DNA of 64,000 nt from Phoronis australis (taxonomy: Eukaryota > Phoronida > Phoronidae). The notes under the pieces were generated by a model. The model saw nothing but the letters and a program-made list of their open reading frames with translations. It was not told the origin of the DNA and made no database searches. Below are positions 24,001 through 39,000 of the stretch, one piece after another. Location of the stretch: assembly GCA_002633005.1 (NCBI GenBank), contig NMRA01000823.1, forward strand, positions 32,358-96,357, read 5' to 3'. The first letter of the stretch is position 1, and each line of letters begins with the position of its first letter. A program made the translations under genes and the position numbers.

Positions 24001-27000
24001 GGTAATTTCATTGGGACAGTAGAATGTAAATTCATTTTGTGAGGTCTTCAATATTCTCGTTAAACGCGTAAAAACGCGCAATGCTATTGAGCCGCAAAGT
24101 GATTAACACCGTCAAGAATTCAATTTACTTTATTTCATAGCAGTTTTAAGACACTAAATCGACGGAAATAGCGAAGGCGCAAAGGCAACCTTAAAAGAAA
24201 TTACGCACCATACCAACATTCTATCCGAGGTTACCTACAGCATAAAATCACTAAAATCCCAAACTAATGTAACATTAAGGAAACTTTCCGACTTGCTTGA
24301 TTGATGGCAAGTTTGTTTAACAAGCTCGTCGGTCCATTGCTCAGCACAAATCTGCTAAATGTCTTCAAGGGCCTGTTTGTTTACTGCATATTTCTGGCCT
24401 TGCTACTTGCATCAGTGGATGAAATCGGTTGGCGAAATTGTCAACATCAGTGACATATGCATTACCAAGGATAAGTGGAAATAGAGGGCTTCACTACAGT
24501 AGTCAGATCAGTGTAGTCAAACAAATTAGAAACCTGTGAAAGTTTCAAATTCCATTAGTAAAGTCGTTTGCCAGGAAAGCAATTTATCCCGGCGTTCGTT
24601 TAACTTGTACAGTACGTGTATCTTACGTTGGCATCGAGACAACCGCCCGTTTATGGAAGCCCTTGCCAATTTATAGACCCTATGGAAAAGTAACAGTTTC
24701 GATCACAAAAAATTCAAAATCTTTCAAAGATAATTACAAGAAAAACACGGCCAGTGTAATAATGCAAGTCATAACACCTACGTGTACTTCCGTCTGTCGA
24801 ATGGACAGCGACACAAAATAGAATTCATGAAATTACGGTTTCCATGAAAGAAAGTGGCAAGAACTATAGCTGGGAAGTGATCGGCAACCAAACTTTCCGA
24901 TGAAATATTATGTAAACAGATTCAATGATTGATTAACCTTTGATTCGTGTTTGGCAAAGTTCTGGCAAAGATTACAACTACCTGTTCACGCAAAAGCTAT
25001 AGACTGTTGAGCGCGAATATCTGTGATTGTTGAACCTTGAAATTGGACATTGGGTGGCCAACGCCGTGGTGTCGTGGAGTTGGTCGGCCAATCTAATGTT
25101 TTATACATGCGCGTCAGCGGAGCATAATCTATCATTGTTGCAAATCGAGAAATCCAACCGAACCCCTGCACAAACCACCTACATGTACGCTACCGGAGGC
25201 ATACGTTGTACAAATTTGTGTGAATCGTTGATTCCTGATTGAGAGTTATTGAGGAAACTCGGACCACACAAAAACTTCATGAGACGGCCTGGGGGAAAGT
25301 CCGTCGCAGGTGCCAAGGACACCGACACACTCTGCAGTAGTCTCCAATATTAAAGGGGCGTCAATAATAAAGAAATTAAATTTGCGCAGAGGTCGCGTCC
25401 AGCTGACAGCTGAAGAACTGATAGAGTTCACGTTAGCAGATGTTACTGGAATAATAATGTGTAACTGTAAGATATCATCGACAATCGGAAAGAAATGACA
25501 ACGAGGTATGCGGAGCTACTGGCCAGTTACTGGAAGTAGCAATCGACTGCTTAAACAAGAATTCTGAAAAAAGCGAAAATAAAACGAAATTCGAATCTTT
25601 AGAGCACTCATCTATCTCCAGACAACTTCGTGGGTTTCCACTCAAAATTGGAACGAAATACACTGCTGTCTCGTTTTCATTTTCAGAGGACGAAATGGGA
25701 TTATTTCTCATTGCACCGGAATTGAAAACAGTTTAGAAATAATTAAAGAACATACACTTGGATTTGGAAATAGTGAAAGTTAACGAAAGTTCGGAATGAT
25801 ATTTTGCTAATACTAGTGACAACCGTGGATCCTTTAAGCACCTGTTGTTTTGAAAACCGTTGGACGCGTCGGAGTCATGTTTCCGTCCCGGTATTTGCAT
25901 TTTGCGGTACCGGTTTTAGACCAACTGAATATGTCGAAACCTTTTGAAATGATGGTGGAAACGAATGCTATACCCAAACTGAACCATCAAGGTCAGGAGT
26001 GTTTGGCAAATTAGAAAGTTATGAATCGGAACAGCATTTCGGTGCACTAAGAAGGCTCCCCCGATATAAAAGTCACGAGTTCTTGAGTCTCTTTTGCAAT
26101 GTACTACGCTATGTGAATAGTTATTAATAGACATGTTGCGAATTCGCCGGGTACGTTCTTGTCCAGTTATTCGGTGCAACGAATACTATAATTTGTTTTT
26201 CCAACAAACAAATGTTGTGAATAATGGCGATGTGGTTTCCCGCCATCCAATTGACTCGATCAATGCTGACAAAGAATATTACGGGGTGACTAAGCAACGT
26301 CATATTCCAAACAGTCATTTCTGTAAATTTCCCAACTTTATCAACCATCACAACACTCCCAAATGGCATTAGTTCTTTTAAATAATAGCCAGTATGTAGG
26401 TGTACTTTGCACGACTGCGGTGGGCATATGCGTCTCACGCAACGCTTCCGAGTGCGTTCCCTGGTTGACCCTCGATCTCCCAGCAGGTTCGCAGCACTTC
26501 CCATTGTGTCGGTTGGATAACTAAGGGCCATTTGAATAGTGCCTGATTATGAAAATTATTCAAGTCAGATGTTGCCGTGCTTTGAAGTTTTCGCTGCCTC
26601 TGGACATAGGCATCCCCACTTCCGGCTATGTTTCTACATCCTGGTTATATTTGTGAAAGTAAATATATTCTAAAAGTGAGCCCATTGTTGGTTTTAAAAA
26701 CAGTGTCGAGGTACACGTGTTATAACACTTATTATGAGCATATGTAAGAATACACGTGCTTTCAATTAGCTCACTGAAAAGTAATATCATTGTAATAAAA
26801 CAAAAATATATAGATAGCGATCCGATGATTAGGTCTTACTACCGTAAGCATTCGTTATGACGAACGTTGGAAAACAATTCATTGGTGAGCAGATTTTCTT
26901 TCATAACGATAAAGGAGTAAAAGCGTACATCATGTTTTTAATTCTGAGGTGCTAACTCTCCTCTGACGTTGGGAAACATTCTTACGTTTCGATGACATCA

Positions 27001-30000
27001 CTGGCTTTATTTTTTATTTTTTCACTTACAACCAATTTTAGAAATGAACGAAGACACAGTGATTCCCGAAACCTGACTAAACTCAAACCAGTTGGCCAGG
27101 TTTTGATTCTTGGAATGAATAAAACACTTACAGACCGATTTGGCATTTAACAGCACGTTGGAGTGATTACACAAAACATGTAAATTGTTTGACGGATTGC
27201 AAACGGATTAAGTTAAACCATAACAAGTCTTTATATAATTAGCCAGGTCGGTAAACACACAAGTCAGGATTAAAATTTGCCAGGACTTAAATAAGATGAA
27301 TTTACTGAAATGACATGCACGACAAAACTGACGCAGACATTTTAAAACTTATAAATATGTGTGCGCATAAAAAGCAAACTGCTTTAATTAAACAAGCGAT
27401 TTTAATAAAAATTCAGGACGGTAAAACTAAATAAAACAAAACAAAAAGGAACATTTCCCCTGTTTATACATCCTCGTATCCCGAGCAATTTCTACATGCG
27501 CTCACACAAGGGGTTCGGGGAGATCCGCCGAACGAGCCCCCCATTTGGCGAAGTGGGCAAAAAAATCCGCCTCAGCGAAACAGAGACTCAAAAAAAGTAT
27601 AAAACAAGACAAAAGTCCACTAAAAAGGCAGGAACTACCAAAAATTCGGCGAATGCACAATTCATAGCTCTGAACGTATCCCGTGAATCTTCGTAAAAGC
27701 GAAGGTCCACACTATCTCAAAAATTCAAGCGCCCATTTCTTACGGCTGGGTGCGCACATGCAGTTGGCTCGTGGGAATGGATAATTCCAGGGAAAAATCA
27801 CAAATTTAAAGGCTTATCGATGTGTTCCTTAGTTTCAATAAATATGTTCTACAAGAGTTGCCAATTTCACTTCATTTCTTACCAAAACCACTATTAGGTT
27901 TACCATTTTGACCTTCTGACCTCTAGTGTCGTTTGATCACATTTTTTGCTGCGCGTGCACAAGCTAGGTCAACAATTTCCTGGGGAGATGTTGTCGTAAA
28001 CAGAGAAACAAAACAGTGACTGTTTACGTTTCACAAGCTCACGAATAACCCGCACTTTTCGGGTTTTAATATTAGGACGTAAGGAGTTATGCTTCGTGAC
28101 AAGTAAGGTGAAGTAGCAAACGCAAACCAGGTGAAAAATATATATTGGTGGTCTTTAAAACCAGACGTCGCTTGATGCTTTTCGCCGACCATAGCCACAG
28201 TTTTGACTGCCCGCGACTGAAACAAGTGACTACAATTTATGTAGTGTTATCAACCGTTTCGTCCACATACATGACATTTTTTCACCGAGACTTCCAAACT
28301 GTTTCGCCATTATATTGATTACATAACAATTATATTGAATACATAAGCTGCGACTTTCTTTTGAAGGCTTTTTTGACTGAAAACTCCTCTGTTAAAAATG
28401 AAAACGTCAACATTACTTAATAAAGGAAGATTAGACTTCTGGAAACTGAGCTATCGGACTAAAACGACTCGAGTTAAAAATAAGTCAATATGAATTCCAA
28501 AAGCGTTTTGTAGCTTATCACATAAATAAATGGAATTGTGACCATACCCATGAATAAACACGATTTTTGGAAAATCGCGTGCCGTGAAAATAAATCATTC
28601 CGTTCATTGTCTCCGTGCATATAGAAAAATTTCACTAACGATCAAGAATTTAATACATGAATAGTTTCATCCGTCTATATTCAATTTTTAAAGGTTATTT
28701 AAAAAGACGTAATCCTTGGCAATGCACCGTCATTAACCTTAAGTTTTGGGTACTTTTTTAAATTTGGCTCATCAACAAGACAGCAAGTTTGAGACAAATC
28801 CCACCACAGTCATGAGACCTTTGTCATGTCAAAACTGCAAGGGTTCACTGGACTGTCTAATTAAGTTAATTTTAACGATTAATAAGCTCTATTAGTTCAA
28901 CATGGCAATGCCAACAAACGCTATCATCACAAGATAATTCACAAATGCGTCTGCCGAAGAAATGTCAACGTAGTCAGGCTTCAAGTTAAACATTTACACA
29001 TCATAAGAATCACAGATCGTCACTAATAATATTATCTCCATTGCGACAGGTCCAGTTTTTTGAAGGATCAACAACAAAATGGAAGGTGTCCCCATGGCTT
29101 GCTTGTTCCATGCGTTGTTACTTGGCGAACTATGTCTCAGTGTTTGAACATGGGCGGCGAAGCACTGAAATAAGTGGGGGGCTATAGCCCCCCCCCACCA
29201 GCCCCCTATGGTGCTCCGCCAATGTTGAATGATCCCGGTAATCTGCAGTCATCATTATAACGCACGAAACAATAGCCAGGAAACCTTCGCCAAAGTTTCC
29301 AGTCATTTGTGTCATAATGACGTCCGAGTCGACTGACCGATTGAATTTAGGTGAATACACGGAGAATGTAAATGCATTGCAAGGAAGAAAATGTTAAGTA
29401 TTTAGTGTGCTATCAGAAATGGTTTTCCAAAACAGCTATACGGCGAGATTTAAAGACGAGAAATAACAAACAAAAACGGAAGCCCCGCAAACATTTGTTC
29501 TTTCAGTGACATACGCATGCGCGCACCCAGCCTTCAATATGGGGGGCTCGAATCCCCGACGTTGTGGACCCTTTGCTAACAAAAGTGCGGGCGGAATAAA
29601 AAAAACGGAACCACCATTTTGAATTGCGCGCATTTGCGCTTATTTACTGGACTTTTATCCAATTTTCTCGAACTTTTTGTCTCTCAGGGGCGGACCTTAT
29701 GCCCTCTTCGCCAAATGGGGGGCTCATTCGAGCCCCCCGAGCCCCCCCCCCCTGGGTGCGCGCATGGTACGAAACCACGTTACAGTTGCGTCAAGGAACA
29801 TTGCGTCTAACAAACGAGTCCGTCTCTCTGGTGTCAGTTTTTATACTAACCACAACCCGCCAAAATGTAATGAAAAATACGGATACCTTGACATAAATTG
29901 CTAGGATGTAAATTGTTTGGACGAGCGTTGACACCCAGATCAGTTCAAATTTATCAAATCGAGAATTTATTAGTGTGGATGGGTGTCATTTTGGAGCAAG

Positions 30001-33000
30001 GAATGGCATACAAACTCGCCACTTACCGGGTACAAAGAAGTGTCGATTGGATTACGAAAATAGCGTAGATTCTGAAGCATGCAGTCGCTGGTAACATAAC
30101 AGAAAACATTACTTCACGAGGAAATGTGCAGATTTTCGCTAACTTGTCACCGGGCAATAGCAGACTTAACTTGATACTCTACCCTACAACGTATCATAAA
30201 GTTAAAGAATTCTTGCTGTTCCGCCATTTAATTGATTTTGATTTTTTGATAATTTTTACGATTTTTCATTTAGCTTTGATTTTTTTCACTAACAAATTGA
30301 TGTCATTGGCTGACGTGTGATACAAGTATACATTCTAATTATCTGAGAACACTTATAACACGATTGCAGTTAAAGAATGCAAGGGTTATGTAGGTTTATA
30401 AAATACCATTTTCGTTTGGATGTGTGACATTCAAACAATTGAGTTTAACCGTCTTGTTCGCCACACGGGCTTTCTGTAACTTTAAATGACCGTTAACACT
30501 TGAACAAGCTGTTTGCTCCGCCAGTGGAATCGCATCAATCAACCTTAAATAACACCGGTGGACTTATATATTCTCATTAAGATTGGGGCACGCTTGTTTT
30601 AATGTCCTGCTAGCCAGGTTTTCAACATCAAAGACACTCACAAATTGCACACTTTTCACTAGAAAAAATGTAGCACGAACTTTGACGGTCGGCGTGTATT
30701 TATTTGCTAGACCTACTGACCAAGATTGTTTGTGAGATTAGACATACACGCTCACATATCTAACAATTAACATGCCTAACCTTCCGTAACATGACAACAA
30801 GCGTTGGAGGATCTTCTTTGAAGACGAAAGATAACTTTGATCACACCAACAAATTACAACAGACCAACAACTGTTGTGAAATAAGACGATTCTACAAGAA
30901 GCAAGATGGACGGGAGAATACCACGTTGTCCATAAATTGGTCTCCGTTATCAGCAGAAAGTGGCCCAGTCTCGCCCGCTGTGGGAGAAGGTGGTGGTTGA
31001 TTTTGAGACAGGAAATCATTGCTTTATCCAAAGAGTACAAAGAATGCGGACTGCTAAACGCCTGTCATGGCATCGCGATTTCGTGACGAGATAGCGTCCG
31101 TTCTGCACTGTCTTGAGAGTGACAATATGGCGCTCGGTGAGCTCCGGTTCACTAATTTATTTCACCAGGTGCGGACTATCCTTTGCGCAAAGGCATTATA
31201 GAACTGTTTGCCGACTATTCTGTCACAAGTTTCTCAACACAAGAATGACTAGATGATCTATGTAAGTTCTATCCCCCGTCAGCTTTGCCTAGTTTTCAGA
31301 ATTATGTTTGCGAGTGTCGACGTCAGTTTAAATAGCCCTACTGACCAGGATTCTTGACTAAACATTTCAACGTTAGATAAATTGCTATAAGATTAACAGA
31401 TGTATATACAGCCGACTGGAAATCTTGAAGAACATTTTCGTCAACAGAAGCAAGTGAAACAGCCGAGCCTAAGGTCGAACTCGTACTGTAAACGAATCTA
31501 CAAACGCGTCATCGGGCATGTCGCCGTTATAGCTGTAGATGGACAATCGAGTTCAATACTCATGAATTCGTGATTAATTTTCGTTCGAAATCTTAAACCG
31601 ACAAGTTTAGCAGTCGTAGAAATAATTTAGAATTTCATTAAAATTAAATAAATCAGAAAGATACACAATTGAAAAGTAGTTGTCGGATACAACACGGAGG
31701 CTCGACGGATATCACCTCAATTTAATACGTGTCATTGTTTCGGGAAAGAATTGTATCTGCCCAGTGACTACATTATTCCGATGCTCGTATGCAACCCCTG
31801 GTGTAGAAATGGAGTACTAGAAGCCCATATAACCCTTCGTTCATATGGCATCACGCCTTCCCGCCCTTGGAGACACTTAAAGTCAGCCTTCTCTAGAATG
31901 TGTATTGTATATTTTTGGTTAAAAATTTAATCTAGTGTTATCGCTTGTGTAATGGGAATTTTCCAGGGTTGTGCGAGCGAGAAAAAAAATTAACGTCGTT
32001 GGGTCGCCGTACGTGAACATTCCGCAAAATTACGAAAAATATCTTGAAAAGTAAGTTAATACCGAAATTTTCAGCGACATCTCGCCTGGGTACCTCTTTA
32101 GGCTACGTCTGCAGCTAGTTAGCTTCATCCACGTTTTTCAGTGTACGTTTTATTATTGGTGTAAGCCACTGAAACCATGTGTTTCGCTCGAGGCGTTTCG
32201 ATTGTCGGCCACGGCCAGAGCGGTGTGAAAAAACACCGGTTAAAGTCTAGAGCGTTTACGGTCTTGTATAAAAGAGAATGGCTTAATTATAGGGTACGTG
32301 TTCGGTGTTGTATTTCCTTCAAATTCAATATGACAACCAGATCGTCGTGACGTCGAGCTGTGTGTGATGAATCCATCTTAAATGACCCATAAGTGCGTGA
32401 AAAGAGCAAAGCCGACAAACTAAGGGTATATGAAAGAATAAATCACACAAGCAATCGGACGTATAAATTTTTACGAAAATTCGATGTTAACGACTATCTA
32501 TGCAAAAAGTTAGCGTTTACATGCGATTACACTTTGGCCACATACGCCACATGGACTTGTATACAACAATTTTATAGCACGAATGGGAAGGCATTTCTAC
32601 GGTTAACGTTTTCTTTGACATCAGTTGGCTGGATACGTGTTAGGTGTAATTTCTCTGGTTCGATATTACTATGAACACAGGTGTCCCACAAACCAATGCA
32701 GACATCCCAAAAAACTCTATTTCCGTAAAAAGCCCATTACGTTTTACCCACGTGCGTATTAGTATAAAGTATGCAAATAAGTGCCTATTGTGCAGGCTAA
32801 GCTGTCCCCCGGCACTCTTTCGGAGTGTTTTAACCAAATCCAAGCTGGGCAGAGATTGTTTGTGCAAATCTCGACATGCTCATCCACGTTGAGAGAGGAA
32901 CATTGCACACAGCCGTTCACGATAAAAGGCAGAGACGGAAAGATCAGGCGACATTTCCCTTTCTCCCACGATTTTGAAAGCATTATCATTGGCGCACGAT

Positions 33001-36000
33001 GCCACTTTCGCATTCCTAATCCTCTTGCTTAATCACAGAAGATGGCTTTTTCTCCTCCGGCGCTAATCCACAATAGATTCCGACTGAAGGATTACTTACT
33101 CTACACCTACTAGAGAAGGTGTAAAAGACAGACGATGCCTGTTTCCTGTCGCTTCTGGGTATACTGTTGTCATACTATATGCAACTAAAAATCTCTGACA
33201 TCCATATAAAACATCGCTTGTCAGTCTGTGAACAGCTTCAACTAGATTTCCCATTCAGCGCCTTGGCAGACAGCAGCCTAGGCTGTTGGCTTAACCGGGC
33301 CGCTCGTGTTATTTCTAATCTCCGCAATTGTTGACTGGATTTTCATTACACATCCTCGGGCCATTCAATTTAATTTATCAATCGAGTGTTTTGAAAGTTC
33401 AATTCACAATAAGTCAATTTCTATTTGCTTATCTTGCATAAGAAAAAACCTCGAAGTATCAAGTGTCAAAATAGTTCTCGGGTGATTGAATGGAATTATT
33501 CAACAATGTGGTTTCCGAGAACATTTCGCTTCCGTCCACTACCAAAATACACGAAACAAGGCCAAGTCGCGACGACTAATATATTTGAATAAAACACTGT
33601 TCTGCTACAATAAATTCGACCTCTTCTTGAACGCATGTGGAAACCTTTTTGGTGATTATGTCAGTCACGTGTCAATGAATCGATGGGATTTGAAGTTAGC
33701 ATTGTCGTTTGGAGCATTCGCAACGGGCCCTAATAGAGTTTGCATGTACACTTCCGTTCCTTGGCCGTCAAGAACACAGTCAGATATATTGACGCAGGCA
33801 TGATTTAAGTGACACTCTCGTTTGACTCCGTTTAGAGAACTCATTGAATTGTAAAAAGACACGGTGATGTAAAACCGCAATTTACCATGTTTTCGTTTAG
33901 CTTGCCCGCCATCTGCACCTCGTCTAGTTCCAAACAAAAACTAAACCTTAGCAAGTGCTGGCAGTTTGCGATATCTGTTCTCAGAAGAATGTTTTGGTCA
34001 TCGGATGGTTAATTAGCGCTTAATCGAGCTACCATAACAAATGCGAGCCTTCCTTAACTGACGTCAACTTTTTCAAGCATTTGGTGCTTATTTGTCGCTG
34101 GATCGTGCACAATTAAGAACAAAGTAACACGTCTAATTCCAAACATTTATCTTGAAATTATTGTATAGCAAATTTATTTTCCCAAAGGAATTGGCAAGAC
34201 CTTAAAAAATATTTAAGCCATGTTTCAGCCTACCAACAAGAAAACTGCCACTAGATTACTCACATCTTTGAAGCAAAGTGATGTCTTCTAATCCTCGTTT
34301 ACCTCAGCAGTTTAGAACACAATTGAAAACTTCTCATGTAAAACTTTGTGAAATGGAGAAGAGTGAGTAATATTTTGATGACTTATCTGATATCGGTGGT
34401 GAAGGCCCGCCTATCCGAAACCACAGATCTTCTTTGTGATGCAGTGAGAGCAAATCTTATCCATTTTTACATGTATGTCTAAAGACGCGATTGCGAAGAC
34501 ATACATGTAAAGCGGAATGTAACTTTTCTTAAAGATAGGCTACAGCGCCCAAAACGCTATTTTGACACCAGAAACACGAATGTTTTTTTAAATAAAATAT
34601 TGCTTTTGTTTCTTACCACAGGAAGTAATTAATTGCGACGTAAATTACGTTTCGTGTTACGATGGAGATGCGATGAAAACAAAATTCGTTGTTTCGATGA
34701 TGTCATAGGCTTCGATTTGTGCGAGCGCTATCTCAATTTTGGTGCTAAGTGGGGATCGTGATGAAGCTGCTTTATAGTAAAAGGCCTACTTAATTATGAC
34801 CGGGGTTTGCTATGACAACGTATGTATTTTAGATATAAAAATAGCCATTTTAGCAGCATAGCAAGCCTTTGATCTAAAATCGTATAACAACAAACGAAAA
34901 GTGTACCACTGAAACGGAATTCTGTTTCCTCCTCGCCTTTAGATAACGTAAGAAATTGACCAGCGTTACCCGAAATAAAGAATTTATCAGACAAGCAACG
35001 CTCTTTGGATAATCAAAACTCGAACGCGTGGTGACGTCACTTCCGCAGAAAACATCCACGCGCGTTTAGAAGGTGTGCAACACTATGGACGCTTTTTGAA
35101 TGAAGCTGTGAAACATTATATAAGATCAGTCGGATTACTGTCACTTCATAGAAATGCAGTGATTGTTTTTACACGCTTGCTGGGCATAAGCGAACAATTT
35201 TTACATGACGAAGCGAACATCTTCCCCTGTCATTCGTATCTCACATTCTGAAAAGACTCCTTATCAAACTAATCATTTCCGACCATTCCTCAATCCCCCA
35301 TTGTGACCGCAGCTACGCAGATGTCATTACAAGCAAGGGGTACCAAAATGTGTCTCTTAAACACGTGCCTTGTTGACGCATTGAACATTATTATTAGCCT
35401 GTGATGACGACATCATTCGCCAAAATTCATTTACGCACACTCGAAAATGTTACAAAAACAACCTCCTAGGTAAAATACCGGCTGGAATACGAAAAAAAAT
35501 TATTCAATTTTTCTCCTTGACATGTTGTGTCGGAGACCCCCAGTACAATGGGGCATGTTGCAACAGTGAGCGTTTCAGCAAGGTGAATATGGACAATTTG
35601 GGACGCGTGATATAATATTTTTGGCCAATTGGTTCACATTTTTGTCAAAGGTAATGTAACACAAACCAAAAATATGCATCTCTTAAAGCAACGATTCACT
35701 TGAATTAAGAAAAACACTACATATCGAGAAGACACTCCTCGAATTTGACAGTGACCCCTACGTTACATTAAGGGGCAACGAAGCGGCCTATTTATCTTTC
35801 TAATGGTTGCAAATATTTCCCCTGAGGGCGCGGATGACAACTAATCCCCACGAAGACAACTGTACGCAGTTGGATCAAAGCAGCTACCGAACTATTTCAA
35901 TAACATTGTCAGTACAATATTCAATAATAGTTTTAATAAACATCCAGGTGCGATATGATCAGTTGATTGAGCGCAAGATGCTGGCCTCATCACAGATTTG

Positions 36001-39000
36001 GTGAGTAAGGGGTGACAAGTACTTTGGGTGACCTCACACAGGGGAAGACAAGGTTTCATCTGAAATTTTCTTATTAAAATCCTTCAATAATTTGTATCCA
36101 CTGTGCACTAGCACTGGTGTTAAGTTGCGGGCCGCCTGTCGTCATATAAGTTCGACGTACTTATTTAAAGTAATATCCACTACGATAACGTTTCACCAAG
36201 TTATGCGGAAGGTAAAACAAACTACTCACATATATCTAAAACTTTTCCAAACACATTGTTTTCGTCCACGGTACTACAGTTCCATCGGCTCGCTCTGAAT
36301 TGCCATTGGCACTCACGGATGCCGAGTTCGGCTCCGATGGACACGCTGGCCATGTGGTCTTGATATCGACGACATATTTGCACCTGTTTAGCGGACAATC
36401 CGTCCAGCTGATTGCAAATAGGCTGCGTGCCAATGATGTAGAGGTGGGGGTTCCTCCAATAATCGAATCCTCGAGCTCCCAGATTCCTGCGGTTGAAAAA
36501 CAATAGAGAGGCTTTAAGACACGATTACAACGTGAGTTGATAGAGGATTGGAAGCATTTGAAGTTGAGTAAAAATCCCTCCAAGTGCTTTCATTAGACGC
36601 AAGAGGTCGCAATTTAATCATAACCTCGATAACCTTACAGACACCTTGGAGCTTACATAAACCACCATCGCTGATCGAGTAAAAAAAGGTTATCAGTTAG
36701 AGTGGGCACTATTGCGATTAGTAAAACTGTCCATTTAACCAATCTTGGTACAAATGACACCTCTCACATAGCTGCTTTATTAAGCAAAGGTCTTATTTCC
36801 CGTCTGCTGTTCAAAACGATTGAGAGTGGTCGAGGATAAAGTGCAAGAGCACTCTTGCAGCTAGAAAAATCGAGCCAAAATCACATGTTCTCATTTAAAA
36901 TACATGACAATATCTCGCGTAGTCTCTCGAACTCTTGCTTTTCTAATGTCCTAATGTTCTAATGTTCTAATGTCTTAACACTACCCAGAATCCTCCACGA
37001 GTGCTCCAAACATCAAACAATGGACCTTCTAGTAACTGCAGTCGCTGATGCAAGACTCGTGAATTTCATTACTTATTATTTGAAATCACGCAACAATTAC
37101 AAGTAGACAATAAGACAAAAAAGAAAATCAAAGAAAGTAAACGGACAAGTGATACATGGAACATAAAAAGTCAGCGACTAATTTTCATTGTGGCCCCAAG
37201 GAGTGTATTTTATATTTTTCTTTAATAATGTGCAATTTCAATCTACTCAACTCTAACAACAAAGCAGAATATCGATAAAAAATATCAGAACACTGTAGAA
37301 ATGATTCAACTATTTGGTGTGCACAACTTGGTGCACGTCACCGCAACGCCCAAACAGCTGGATCCATCAAGACTCGTTACTGAACCATCATATCATCGCG
37401 CAGGGCACTTGAGGTGCGGCACCGAAATAGTGTCATGAAAGACACGCGGGGTCAGTTTGAACCCCTGAGTTGACTAATGTGAACCGAGTGGAACTCTGAG
37501 TTGTAAATTATACCTATAAATGTTGACGGGGTTATTTGAGTCAAAACGCAACTCGTGGCAAGCGCACTTGGTTTTTGTTTATAATCAAGTCAACAGTTTA
37601 AAAGTACGTGTACATGAAAAAGCGTAGGCCATTTCCTCTTGGAACATAAGCCCAAAGAGAAATGATTTTTCTTTTCAACTTTGCGATGCAAATATGCTAA
37701 ACCCAAGCAAGCAATAAAAGTGTATTTCAAACATTGTGTAATATACATATGTTTCCATGGACATCTTCTTGGATTTACAGCTTCCACGTAATCTTCAAGT
37801 GAAAGTTTTAACACCTGTTTTGCAGACAATTGGCAGTTTTAATTTTATTTAATCTGGTTACTGAATTTCACACCCCTGGTTTCATAAGCAATTGCTCAAG
37901 ATGGCGTCTTTGTCCGGACACCAGTCAAGGTTCAATGTCAACCTCGTGCTCGCCACCTTGATAAAATTAGATGGAATGTGATCTAAAAATAGAAAATGCT
38001 TTATCCACTTAGGAAATGAACAGTGTAACTTCACAAGAACGGAAAAATTAAGTTGATAAACACAACAAATATTACTTAATTATAAGCTATGTGTCATTGT
38101 GCATTATGGGTGCTTCCGGTGCATGGCGTTTGGATGAAAACGGTATTTTTTTTCTCTAGGTGCATCTGGACTCGGGTGATAACGACATCGGGTGACGGTT
38201 TCAGAAACTATTGTATCAACTGATATACTATTGTGAATAGATCAGCTTCGTGACAATCGGTAAAATACCAACTTTAATTTGAGAACGTCTGTCAAAAAAG
38301 GTCACAAGCGTCATTCACGACTACCCGCTATGTGACCTGAGCTCAAAATGCTACCGAAATGATTTAAGGATTCATTTTAGGGGCGCTGGGGCGGAAACTA
38401 ACTTTACTCCGTCGGGTGCGATCATGTCCTGTTGGTATAGTGTATAGTGTCAGTAGTTGCTAAATCAATGTTCAGTTTTGATACAAATTTATTCTGCTCT
38501 GTCGATACCTAGCATCTTTTCTGCTGGTGATGTAACACTCCAGGGTCAACATAGGTATCGAAAAGTCAACACCTATTAACACCTTTGGCGAATTTTGACT
38601 AAAATAGGGGTATTATCTAAAAGGCTAAATATTGAAGTCGTTTATTAAAACAGCCAACGATGTGTTTCTCATATTGTGTCCGTGTTTATTATGTTACCGT
38701 ATTCCACTTCAGCGCTTATCAGTGTTTTTTTTTTACCCACGCCAGGTGATAATTCTATCAAGCGGTTTCGACCTGTATCTTTGATACGAACTGTGATTTC
38801 TTTGTACACATTTAGGCGGTTCATTAAACACGCGCTACAGATATCTTGAAATAATGAACGATGTTCACCGAGAGTATCTTCCTATCAACATGAAGCTAGC
38901 GAGAGCTAAAACACTTGTATGTTTGGAGCGCACCAGTTTCGTGTAAACGGCATATCTTAAACGTTGCTGGAAAGCGTCGGGGTGAAATCTCATTGGCGGC

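Larger units (their letters stand above)
21822..36229 (-). other. wnt5 intron 2
   Basis: 14.4 kb, donor GTGAGTAG, acceptor TGTTCCAG. It contains two short inverted-repeat elements (27,492-27,760 and 29,514-29,766), a palindromic element at 29,150 and a perfect hairpin at 34,466-34,511. A near-palindrome of two GTACATGTAC units is at 23,490-23,510. No exon of another gene recognised on either strand. Confidence 0.75.

Noticed and set aside
29619-29904. Three overlapping open frames rich in proline and glycine
   Set aside because: They cover the family C element and its G/C runs; they are shadows of repeat DNA.
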